A DNA stretch of 5,756 bases. Source: Deinococcus sp. (GTDB lineage Bacteria > Deinococcota > Deinococci > Deinococcales > Deinococcaceae). The position numbers and the translations under genes were made by a program. Of the stretch, positions 1 to 5,532 are shown one piece after another (the first letter of the stretch is position 1; the number at the start of each line of letters is the position of its first letter). Under the pieces are notes generated by a model. That model had not been told where the DNA came from, ran no database searches, and saw nothing but the letters and a program-made list of their open reading frames with translations. Where the stretch lies: the NCBI GenBank assembly GCA_018260375.1, contig JAGLBF010000140.1, positions 1 to 5,756 of the forward strand, written 5' to 3'.

Positions 1-71
1 ATACGGACTGCGCTAAATTCCACCACAGTCGGAAAAGTGCCGCCTGCGGCTCCATACCGCACAGTCCGTAT
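1..71. repeat. Long inverted repeat with internal hairpin at the window edge
   Basis: The first ten bases (ATACGGACTG, 1-10) are the exact reverse complement of 62-71 (CAGTCCGTAT). The pairing can be extended by two more base pairs (11-12 with 58-59) across a 2-base bulge. Between the arms is a small GC-rich hairpin, GCCG-CCTG-CGGC at 39-50. The element may extend left of the window, so its true boundary is unknown. It could be a small intergenic repeat of the kind scattered in Deinococcus genomes, or the end of an upstream transcript, but there is no T-run to make it a convincing intrinsic terminator. The inverted repeat is seen directly; the family assignment is inference. Confidence 0.6.
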
Positions 72-95
72 GCTGTTCCCACTCGCATCCGCTCG

Positions 96-124
96 GATTG
101 ATTCGGAAGTATGCCAAATCAATC
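96..124. repeat. 8-bp inverted repeat (GATTGATT / AATCAATC)
   Basis: GATTGATT at 96-103 is perfectly complementary to AATCAATC at 117-124, with a 13-base loop. The flanks continue with related CGGA/TCGG sequence (CGGATT before, CGGAATTCG after). It lies directly after the 1-71 inverted repeat and about 65 bases upstream of the ATL start, so it is either part of a compound intergenic repeat or a control site for the ATL gene. No function can be proven from sequence. Confidence 0.5.
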
Positions 125-174
125 GGAATTCGTATTATATGGACAGCCTCCAGCACGCTGTACCCCAGGTTTTG

Positions 175-180
175 TACACT
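175..180 (+). promoter_or_regulatory. Candidate -10 element (TACACT) for a leaderless ATL transcript
   Basis: TACACT fits TANNNT and ends nine bases before the ATG at 190. No Shine-Dalgarno is visible in 181-189 (GGGCCGCAC). That spacing would put transcription initiation at or very near the start codon, as in leaderless Deinococcus genes. I see no good -35 at 16-18 bases upstream, so this remains a weak call. Confidence 0.35.
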
Positions 181-189
181 GGGCCGCAC

Positions 190-543
190 ATGACTACACC
201 TGATACTGTCCCTTTTCGCGAGCAGGTGCTGGCCTTGGTGACGCAAATCCCGTCTGGACGGGTGATGACGTATGGTCAGCTGGCGACGCTGTGCGGCAAC
301 AGCAAAGCAGCCCGCGAAGTTGGCGGCATTCTACACGGCCTTTTTGACAGCAACTTGCCCTGGCACCGTGTCATCAATGCCCAGGGCCGCGTCAGTACCG
401 ACAAGGTAGGCTTTGGCGACTTGCAGCGGGCCTTACTGCGACAAGAAGGCATTGCCTTTGATGATACGGGCCGCGCTAATCTCAACACCTTGCAGTGGTG
501 GCCCCAACCGGTTGAACAAGGCGGGTTGTTTGCGCCCAGGTAA
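190..543 (+). CDS. Alkyltransferase-like (ATL) DNA-damage recognition protein, MGMT-family fold
   Basis: A 117-residue protein made almost entirely of the DNA-binding domain of the O6-alkylguanine-DNA alkyltransferase family. Visible hallmarks are the helix-turn-helix entry IPSGRVMTYGQLA (residues 20-32, with Tyr28 in the nucleotide-flipping position), the arginine-finger segment AREVGG (41-46, Arg42) and the active-site segment PWHRV (57-61). In true alkyltransferases this last motif is PCHRV; here Trp58 replaces the methyl-accepting Cys, which is the known mark of ATL proteins. Family members bind O6-alkylguanine without removing the alkyl group and hand the lesion to nucleotide excision repair (UvrA in Thermus). 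The length of about 110-120 residues suits ATLs, which lack the N-terminal domain of Ada/MGMT. An upstream in-frame ATG at 37 would add 51 residues translated from the inverted-repeat region, so 190 is preferred. The gene stands alone and converges with the kinase gene at 600. Confidence 0.9.
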   Translation: MTTPDTVPFREQVLALVTQIPSGRVMTYGQLATLCGNSKAAREVGGILHGLFDSNLPWHRVINAQGRVSTDKVGFGDLQRALLRQEGIAFDDTGRANLNTLQWWPQPVEQGGLFAPR

Positions 544-599
544 AGCTTGCCTGCCTCGTCTGCCTCTACCTCTGCTGCCGGCCATCACCCATAAACCGC

Positions 600-2096
600 C
601 TATGAGCTTCTCAGTGCAAACAGCGAGTACAACTCTAAGTCTTCTTGGCCCAGCAGTTCGCGGCGTTCTTCGGGGCTGAGATGCTCGTATACGACGCGCA
701 TCACTTCGTCTACGGCCTGCTCCGCCGCTTCGTCCAGTGAAAAGCCGCTGAGGGTAACAATGTCGCTGCGCCGCGCCAGTTCTTCCATTTCGCTTTGCAT
801 GGCGCGTATCTCGTCAAAGTAGCGCAAGTAGCGGTGCATGGGGCGCGTTTGGCTGGTCTGGGTGTCGCGAGCAGCAAAGTGGCGGTGATGCTCGTCGGCG
901 TCGGGCAGGGTAATCATCAGCTGCACGATGATGGCCCCGTGCCGCGCCTGTAAGTACCCAGGCACCAGGTGTACTCCCTCGAGCACCAGGCTCATATTTT
1001 CTTCTATAGAGCGGCGCACCACAGCGTCTAGCCCTACGCTGACTTGCTGCACTTGCTCCCTAAACCCCGCCAGCAGCAGCGCGGTGCTGGGGTGTTTGGG
1101 CTGCTCTTCGCCAGGCGGAACAAGCGCTTCCCAGGCGTTAAAAGTGCTGGCGTGCAAGGTAGGCAGCAGTACGGGCGATACCATAGCGCGCATCACCTCG
1201 CGGATAGAATCGGTGCTGATGATGCGGGTAATGCCCAGACGGTAGGCCACTTCCGCTGCCACCATGCTCTTGCCCGTGCCGCTTACGCCGCCTAGCAATA
1301 TGATCAGTGGGCGCGGGGAGTGGCGCACGACCTGCAACAGGCGGTATCTAAAAGCCACATCTGTCCCCAGCTCGGCTTCAAGCAGGGTTTGAACTTGCTC
1401 GCGCACTTCACGCCGACTGATAATGCGGTCTTCGGCACTGCGCAAATTGCGTTCGGTGAGGCGTGCGAGGTGGTAGGCCACCTCTACCGGTACACCCGCT
1501 GCCAGCAGAGACTGGCCCAGAATGCCCTTAGAAAAAGGTGTGGGCGGTTCTTGCGTGCTGCCCACCACGCCCAGATAACCTCTGTTTTGCCGCAAAAAAC
1601 GGTGATTTTGCAGGGCCTGCTCGTCTACCATCTGCGACAGGGTGGTTTCTAGGCGGCTGTCTAGCTCGCTCTGGCTCAGTTCATGCATGCCCCCCGCACG
1701 CAGGTCGCGCTCTACCTGGGCGGCAACGGCGTAGGCGTCGCGGGCCAGCAGGCCGCTGTTTTCTAGGCTCCGTATCAGAATGCCACGCGAAAAAGTCGCC
1801 ACGTTGCCCTGTTCATCAATCAGCCTGATTTCCTGAAACACGGGAAGCTGTTTGTTGGCGCTCGCCGCTACGGTGTTGCCCGCTATAGGCCGCGCGAGCT
1901 TGACCATCAACTTTTTGAGGGCAGCGGGCGTTACGGGTTTGCTCCTGTTTTCATCACGAAGCCGCGCTTCTACCTGGCGGGCTACGGTGATGGCGTCCTT
2001 GCGGCTCGCCCCCGCATTGAGCAGCGACTCGACAATCAGCCCCTTAGAAAAGGGCCAATGCCGCTTGAGCGTACCGATACGAAGTTCACGGGCCAT
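600..2096 (-). CDS. 2-phosphoglycerate kinase-like P-loop kinase with three tandem ATP-cone-like modules
   Basis: This 498-residue cytosolic protein has two parts. The N-terminal half holds three similar modules (about residues 4-69, 89-160 and 174-243). Each is built around F-S-[KR]-G-[IL] (PFSKGL at 15-20, TFSRGI at 101-106, PFSKGI at 187-192), then S-L, a helix with A/G and a conserved E-R/A-x-L helix. This resembles the ATP-cone allosteric nucleotide-binding domain of ribonucleotide reductase and NrdR; the second copy keeps the classic RLIDEQGNVATFSRG hairpin. The C-terminal half is a P-loop kinase: Walker A GGVSGTGKS (269-277, Lys276), a TDSIR segment (295-299), LEGVHLVPG (372-380) and an Arg-rich lid region near 406-425. 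LEGVHLVPG and the ATP-cone plus kinase layout match archaeal 2-phosphoglycerate kinase, which makes 2,3-diphosphoglycerate on the way to the cyclic thermoprotectant. That enzyme is about 300 residues with one cone. The bacterial substrate is unknown, so the name is by family. The start ATG has no Shine-Dalgarno but a TAAACT hexamer six bases upstream. Monocistronic; converges with the ATL gene. Confidence 0.8.
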   Translation of the reverse strand: MARELRIGTLKRHWPFSKGLIVESLLNAGASRKDAITVARQVEARLRDENRSKPVTPAALKKLMVKLARPIAGNTVAASANKQLPVFQEIRLIDEQGNVATFSRGILIRSLENSGLLARDAYAVAAQVERDLRAGGMHELSQSELDSRLETTLSQMVDEQALQNHRFLRQNRGYLGVVGSTQEPPTPFSKGILGQSLLAAGVPVEVAYHLARLTERNLRSAEDRIISRREVREQVQTLLEAELGTDVAFRYRLLQVVRHSPRPLIILLGGVSGTGKSMVAAEVAYRLGITRIISTDSIREVMRAMVSPVLLPTLHASTFNAWEALVPPGEEQPKHPSTALLLAGFREQVQQVSVGLDAVVRRSIEENMSLVLEGVHLVPGYLQARHGAIIVQLMITLPDADEHHRHFAARDTQTSQTRPMHRYLRYFDEIRAMQSEMEELARRSDIVTLSGFSLDEAAEQAVDEVMRVVYEHLSPEERRELLGQEDLELYSLFALRSS

Positions 2097-2097
2097 T

Positions 2098-2126
2098 ACT
2101 ATAGTTTAGCGCATAAATGTTGACAA
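2098..2126 (-). promoter_or_regulatory. Promoter of the kinase gene
   Basis: Read on the minus strand, TTGTCA (2121-2126) is followed after a 17-base spacer by TATAGT (2098-2103). Both match the sigma-70 consensus in five of six bases, but this -10 ends one base before the ATG, so the transcript would start inside the gene. A second hexamer, TAAACT (2103-2108), ends six bases before the ATG. That is the ideal spacing for a leaderless transcript beginning at the start codon, though it has no good -35 at 16-18 bases. The two overlap and sequence alone does not decide between them. On the plus strand the same DNA gives a perfect TTGACA at 2120-2125 but only a poor -10 (AAAAAT, 2143-2148). Confidence 0.55.
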
Positions 2127-2131
2127 AATTA

Positions 2132-2143
2132 TGGAATATTCCA
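2132..2143. promoter_or_regulatory. 12-bp perfect palindrome (TGGAATATTCCA), candidate operator
   Basis: TGGAATATTCCA is a perfect palindrome placed six bases upstream of the kinase-gene -35. The position and symmetry suit a dimeric transcription factor. The regulator is not encoded in the window. The palindrome is seen; its role is inferred. Confidence 0.4.
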
Positions 2144-2155
2144 AAAATTGTCTGC

Positions 2156-2216
2156 CAGATGTGCAGCGCACACAAGAGATTACACAAGAGATACAGACGT
2201 GCAGCGCACACAAAAG
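2156..2216. repeat. Ordered direct repeats with palindromic GTGC-AGC-GCAC cores
   Basis: GTGCAGCGCACACAA occurs exactly at 2161-2175 and 2199-2213. With flanks the match is 23 bases (2156-2178 and 2194-2216) with two differences. Each copy contains a small palindrome, GTGC-AGC-GCAC (2161-2171 and 2199-2209). Overlapping this, ACACAAGAGAT is repeated at 2170-2180 and 2182-2192. Centres of the two palindromes are 38 bases apart. The array lies between the CoA-transferase stop and the kinase promoter, so it could be a pair of operators for the kinase gene or part of the 3' end of the CoA-transferase operon. Confidence 0.6.
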
Positions 2217-2247
2217 CTATACGGCGCTGAGGCAGCATCAACAAACG

Positions 2248-3609
2248 CTAGCTCCGTGTCGCGTCTGTCAGCGCTTCTACAAAAAAAGCCCCGGTATGTG
2301 CGCGTACGTCCTCTAGTGTTGCACCTGGCATCAGCTCAGTGAGGGTCAGTTGGCCGTTTCTGAATTCAAATACGGCCTTGTCAGTGATGATCATATCTAC
2401 CACGCCTTTGGCGGTGAGTGGCAGGCTACATTCAGCGACTACTTTGGGCGTGCCGTCGGGGTCAGTGTGGTTCATGGTGATGATCAGTTTGGCCGCGCCG
2501 CTTGCCAGGTCCATCGCGCCGCCTACCCCCAGCAGCGGCTTACCTGGCACTGCCCAGTTGGCGAGGTTGCCTGCTGCATCTACTTGCAAGCCGCCCATCA
2601 CTGCTACATCTATGTGGCGGCCGCGAATCATGGCAAAGCTGTCGGCAGAGTCAAAGTAACTTGCGCCAGGCAGAGCGGTTACAGGGATCTTGCCGGCGTT
2701 AACTGGGTAGTCCATTGCGCCGCCGTCTTGGGGGGCGGGGCCTACACCCAGCATGCCATTTTCGGTGTGCATGTTGATATTCATATCGCTTGTAATTAGG
2801 TTGGCTACCAGGGTAGGAATGCCAATACCCAGGTTGACCACGTCCCCTGGCTGCAGCTCCTTGAGGGCGCGCCGTGCGATAGTCATCCGGGATTCATCGG
2901 CTTTTTTGGCCCCACTGTTGATATCAGCGCTACTGCCCAGGTCTTCGGGGGTCAGCGTAGCCTGCACCAGAACATCCACAAAAAGCCCCGGCGTATGCAC
3001 CTGCTCGGGCGGAATTTGCCCCACTTCTACAATCTCCTCTGCTTCGGCAATCACCACTTTGGCCGCTGTCGCCATCACTTTGTTAAAGTTTTGTTCGGTG
3101 AGGCGGTAGTGCAAATTGCCCGCTTTGTCGGCACGCCAGGCGCGTATAAACGCCACGTCACCGCGTAGCGCCGGTACAAAAACCATCTCCTGACCGTCTA
3201 TGGTGCGGGTTTCGCTCTCCTGGGCAACCAGGGTGCCTGCTGCCGTGGGAGTAAAAAAGCCGCCTATGCCAGCTCCACCAGCTCTGAGCGCCTCGGCGAG
3301 CGTGCCTTGCGGCAAAAGCTGCACTTCCAGGCGGCCTTCTTGCGCGGCCTGTACCGCCTCGCGGTTAGACGTAAAATAAGAGCCGATGGCTTTTTTTATT
3401 TGACCGTTACGCAGCAGCCTGCCGCCGCCAATACCTGCCTCGCCCACATTGTTGGCCACGTAGGTCAGGTTTTTGGTGGGCTGCTCAGCCAGAGCGTGCA
3501 GCAGGTGTACAGGGTTACCCGTCATGCCAAAGCCGCCCACCAGCAGGGTTTGACCGTCTTGTACATAGGCCGCCGCTTCTTGCAGTGTCAGAATAGGCAG
3601 CTCTCTCAT
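2248..3609 (-). CDS. Single-chain 3-oxoacid CoA-transferase (A-B fusion, SCOT type)
   Basis: A 453-residue cytosolic enzyme that would move CoA from succinyl-CoA to a 3-oxoacid, typically acetoacetate, giving acetoacetyl-CoA and succinate. The A half (about 1-225) has the family signature DGQTLLVGGFGMTGNP (18-33), GEAGIGGGRL (56-65) and GGAGIGGFFTPTAAGT (111-126). A short linker (about 226-238) leads to the B half (about 239-453) with NLGIGIPTLVAN (259-270), the catalytic HTENGMLG (281-288, nucleophile Glu283), GASYFDSADSFAMIRG (315-330) and GGAMDL (363-368). Bacterial enzymes are usually two separate chains of about 230 and 215 residues; here they are one chain, in the A-then-B order of mitochondrial SCOT. 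The usual Ser before the catalytic Glu is Thr282. B-half motifs such as GASYFDSA, LANWAVPGK and NGQLTLTEL look more like ScoB/SCOT than PcaJ, but 3-oxoadipate cannot be excluded as substrate. The start ATG overlaps the thiolase stop (ATGA), implying translational coupling. Confidence 0.9.
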   Translation of the reverse strand: MRELPILTLQEAAAYVQDGQTLLVGGFGMTGNPVHLLHALAEQPTKNLTYVANNVGEAGIGGGRLLRNGQIKKAIGSYFTSNREAVQAAQEGRLEVQLLPQGTLAEALRAGGAGIGGFFTPTAAGTLVAQESETRTIDGQEMVFVPALRGDVAFIRAWRADKAGNLHYRLTEQNFNKVMATAAKVVIAEAEEIVEVGQIPPEQVHTPGLFVDVLVQATLTPEDLGSSADINSGAKKADESRMTIARRALKELQPGDVVNLGIGIPTLVANLITSDMNINMHTENGMLGVGPAPQDGGAMDYPVNAGKIPVTALPGASYFDSADSFAMIRGRHIDVAVMGGLQVDAAGNLANWAVPGKPLLGVGGAMDLASGAAKLIITMNHTDPDGTPKVVAECSLPLTAKGVVDMIITDKAVFEFRNGQLTLTELMPGATLEDVRAHTGAFFVEALTDATRS

Positions 3610-4883
3610 GCGTCCACCCGCTCAATAATGGCTGCTTCGCCCTGGCCTACACCCACACACAGGGTCGCCAGGCCGTAGCGCTGTTGCCGCTCTTGTAGTT
3701 CATAGGTGAGGGCCACCACCAACCTCGCGCCACTCATGCCCAGCGGATGTCCCAGCGCAATAGCGCCGCCATTGACATTGACCTTGTCGGGGTCAAGCTC
3801 CAGCTCACGCATACAGGCAATGGCCTGTGCTGCAAAAGCTTCATTCAGCTCTATCAGGTCAAGGTCTTTGATACTCAGCCCGGTGCGCTCCAGCACCTTG
3901 CGCGTAGCAGGAATAGGCCCCAGGCCCATCACACGGGGGTCAACTCCTGCCGCCGCGCCGCCTACCCAGCGGGCCAGCGGCTGAAGGCCCAGTTCACGGG
4001 CTTTCTTGGCGCTCATCATCACCAGAGCGGCAGCGCCGTCATTGAGGCCGCTGGAATTTCCTGCCGTGACGGTGCCGCCTTTGCGGAAGGCGGGTTTCAG
4101 GCCGCTCATGGTGAGCTGGTCAGTCGCCAGAACATAGTGATCGTCCTCTTTTTTCATGCGGGGATATTCATCGGTATCAAAAACGGTAGTGCCTGTACGC
4201 CCTTTGAGTTCTACAGGCACAATCTGGCTTTTGAACTTGCCTACGTTGATGGCTGCCACCGTACGCCGCTGCGACTCAAGGGCAAAGGCGTCTTGGTCTT
4301 CTCGAGTAATTTCACCGCCCTTGTAGGCCCCTTCACGGCTACGCTCTACAATATTTTCGGCGGTTTCGCCCATGGCCTCTAGCGGAAACTTGGCTTCCAT
4401 AGCTGGATTAGGAAAGCGCCAGCCCAGCGTGGTGTCATAGGCGGTGACATGGCCGCTGGCAAAAGCCTGTGCGCCTTTGGGCATGCTCAGCGGGGCGCGG
4501 GTCATGCTCTCTACGCCGCCCGCCACATACACGTCACCGTCGCCATTTTTGATGGCACGCGCCGCAATACTGATAGCCGCCAAACCCGAAGCGCACAGCC
4601 GGTTCACCGTGACCCCCGCAACACTGTCGGGTAAGCCCGCCAGGATAAGGCCCATGCGCGCTACATTGCGGTTGTCTTCGCCGGCCTGGTTAGCACAGCC
4701 AAAAACCACCTCTTCAACAAGCTGTGCTGGAATATCAGCCCGCTTCACCGCCTCAGCGATAACCAAACCGGCTAAGTCGTCGGGGCGTACGCTGCTCAGG
4801 GCTCCGCGAATGGCTCCTACTGGACTGCGCACCGCCGAAACAATCACCACATCGTTGTCTTGTAACTCCTGTACCCGTGTCAT
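3606..4883 (-). CDS. Acetyl-CoA acetyltransferase / 3-oxoadipyl-CoA-type thiolase
   Basis: A 425-residue thiolase that cleaves a 3-oxoacyl-CoA with CoA to release acetyl-CoA. All catalytic elements are present: nucleophilic Cys97 in VNRLCASGL (93-101), NEAFA (347-351), His379 in GGAIALGHPLGMSGAR (372-387) and Cys409 in CVGVGQG (409-415). The segment YDTTLGWRFPNP (149-160) and the CVGVGQG form (where acetoacetyl-CoA thiolases usually have CxGGGQG) are typical of 3-oxoadipyl-CoA thiolases (PcaF/PaaJ), so substrate is undecided between acetoacetyl-CoA and 3-oxoadipyl-CoA. The start at 4883 is chosen because AAGGAGCGGAG lies just upstream and the protein then begins near the conserved DVVIVSAVRSPVG (11-23). 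An in-frame ATG at 4973 would add 30 residues unlike any thiolase N-terminus. It is the first gene of the operon; its TGA stop overlaps the CoA-transferase ATG. Confidence 0.9.
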   Translation of the reverse strand: MTRVQELQDNDVVIVSAVRSPVGAIRGALSSVRPDDLAGLVIAEAVKRADIPAQLVEEVVFGCANQAGEDNRNVARMGLILAGLPDSVAGVTVNRLCASGLAAISIAARAIKNGDGDVYVAGGVESMTRAPLSMPKGAQAFASGHVTAYDTTLGWRFPNPAMEAKFPLEAMGETAENIVERSREGAYKGGEITREDQDAFALESQRRTVAAINVGKFKSQIVPVELKGRTGTTVFDTDEYPRMKKEDDHYVLATDQLTMSGLKPAFRKGGTVTAGNSSGLNDGAAALVMMSAKKARELGLQPLARWVGGAAAGVDPRVMGLGPIPATRKVLERTGLSIKDLDLIELNEAFAAQAIACMRELELDPDKVNVNGGAIALGHPLGMSGARLVVALTYELQERQQRYGLATLCVGVGQGEAAIIERVDA

Positions 4884-4888
4884 ACAAT

Positions 4889-4899
4889 CTCCGCTCCTT
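4889..4899 (-). promoter_or_regulatory. Strong Shine-Dalgarno that fixes the thiolase start
   Basis: On the minus strand AAGGAG (4894-4899) and GGAG (4889-4892) run together as AAGGAGCGGAG, with five bases between GGAG and the ATG at 4883. This is the only clear ribosome binding site in the window and decides for the start at 4883 over the in-frame ATG at 4973. Confidence 0.8.
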
Positions 4900-4982
4900 G
4901 TGAAGCCTTGTTCTGCCTTGACCAGCTCTCGTTGGTGCGCTCGCACAGCGAACACTTGTGCATTTTTTGCCAAAGTGGCTTG

Positions 4983-5010
4983 AGTTTAACAGCCTTGCCC
5001 TCAGTGTCAA
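4983..5010 (-). promoter_or_regulatory. Promoter of the thiolase / CoA-transferase operon
   Basis: On the minus strand a perfect TTGACA (5005-5010) is followed after 16 bases by TAAACT (4983-4988), four of six against TATAAT but fitting TANNNT. Transcription would begin near 4976, giving a 5' leader of about 93 bases before the start at 4883. The same TAAACT hexamer serves as a candidate -10 for the kinase gene. Confidence 0.6.
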
Positions 5011-5048
5011 GCGTCTCAAACGGATAAATGCTCTATTATGACGCCCCT

Positions 5049-5060
5049 AAGACCGGTCTT
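5049..5060. promoter_or_regulatory. 12-bp perfect palindrome (AAGACCGGTCTT), candidate operator
   Basis: AAGACCGGTCTT is a perfect palindrome about 39 bases upstream of the -35 of the thiolase operon. It is followed on the plus strand by TTT, so a weak plus-strand terminator was considered, but the hairpin would have only four stem pairs. A dimeric repressor or activator site for the operon is the more natural reading. Inferred only. Confidence 0.35.
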
Positions 5061-5222
5061 TTTCTACCGCGAATGACCCTGTGATGACTCCTGTTTCTGA
5101 GTCTTGCCACCAACTTGAATTGGGGCTATGTTCAGCAGTGAGGCCTAATATTGAACTACAAAGTAAAGTGTACGTCGCACTCAACACCGTAAGTAACGCT
5201 GCTAGTTGAACACTGTTACATA

Positions 5223-5236
5223 GTGCTGCCCAGCAC
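5223..5236. repeat. 14-bp inverted repeat (GTGCTG-CC-CAGCAC)
   Basis: A perfect six-base-pair inverted repeat with a 2-base centre. It overlaps a weaker one, CACT (5211-5214) with AGTG (5222-5225), so the two hairpins would be mutually exclusive. It lies in the AT-rich intergenic stretch with no adjacent gene start or T-run, and no role can be assigned. Confidence 0.4.
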
Positions 5237-5518
5237 ATAATCAGACTAAAAGAACTAAATCACTAAATAATAGAGTGCGGTATATTCAACACTACAGGCT
5301 GATATTTATTTCAACACGGCCTAAAGTGTGCTAGCTACGCTTTCATATTAAGAAGCGCGTAACTTTTCTCACTCTTGATGGCCTTCTTGTACCAGTTGGT
5401 CAATAAAATTCAAAACAAAGTCCGTATTAGAGACTGCTCAGATACCTCATCTTTCTTTCTCTTAAGTCTCTATGAATAGAACACCTCATTAAGTCCCCCA
5501 AAAGGCCCCGCATGACCA

Positions 5519-5524
5519 TAAAAT
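5519..5524 (+). promoter_or_regulatory. Candidate -10 element (TAAAAT) for the lipoprotein gene
   Basis: TAAAAT matches TATAAT in five of six bases and ends five bases before the first ATG (5530) and eight before the second (5533). No -35 is visible at the usual distance. The alternative is that the AAGG at 5525-5528 acts as a short Shine-Dalgarno for the second ATG. Confidence 0.35.
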
Positions 5525-5532
5525 AAGGCATG

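Larger units (their letters stand above)
5011..5529. other. AT-rich non-coding stretch with small hairpins
   Basis: No convincing gene lies here. Counted GC over 5221-5460 is 38%, against 55% in the adjoining lipoprotein gene and about 72% in a thiolase sample. The stretch separates two divergent genes, so it must hold the upstream parts of both promoters, but it is longer than needed for that. It contains several small hairpins and three copies of TCAACAC (5181-5187, 5286-5292, 5311-5317). AGTCCGTAT at 5419-5427 repeats the arm of the inverted repeat at the left window edge. It may be remnant of degraded or acquired DNA; a small RNA is possible but I cannot point to a promoter-terminator pair. 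Confidence 0.5.

Noticed and set aside
37..189. N-terminal extension of the ATL protein from the ATG at 37
   Set aside because: The extra 51 residues come from the inverted-repeat DNA, have no family similarity, and the conserved domain begins just after the ATG at 190.
544..599. Bidirectional terminator between the convergent ATL and kinase genes
   Set aside because: No stem of useful length and no T-run on either strand in these 56 bases; only a short GCCGGC palindrome.
2156..2216. Possible CRISPR array
   Set aside because: Only two copies of a 23-base repeat with a 15-base gap, itself partly repetitive, and no cas genes nearby.
2221..2247. Intrinsic terminator after the CoA-transferase gene
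   Set aside because: The only hairpin (GCTG-AGG-CAGC) has four pairs and no following T-run on the minus strand, so termination cannot be called.
3747..4382. 211-residue plus-strand open frame
   Set aside because: It lies wholly opposite the thiolase catalytic region, so it is a shadow of that gene.
4753..5019. 88-residue minus-strand open frame overlapping the thiolase start
   Set aside because: Different frame over the conserved thiolase N-terminus, Arg-rich low-information sequence, no family match.
5047..5238. 63-residue minus-strand open frame with a hydrophobic stretch
   Set aside because: No Shine-Dalgarno, no recognisable domain, AT-rich non-coding composition and Cys/Ser-rich content; the hydrophobic run alone is not enough.
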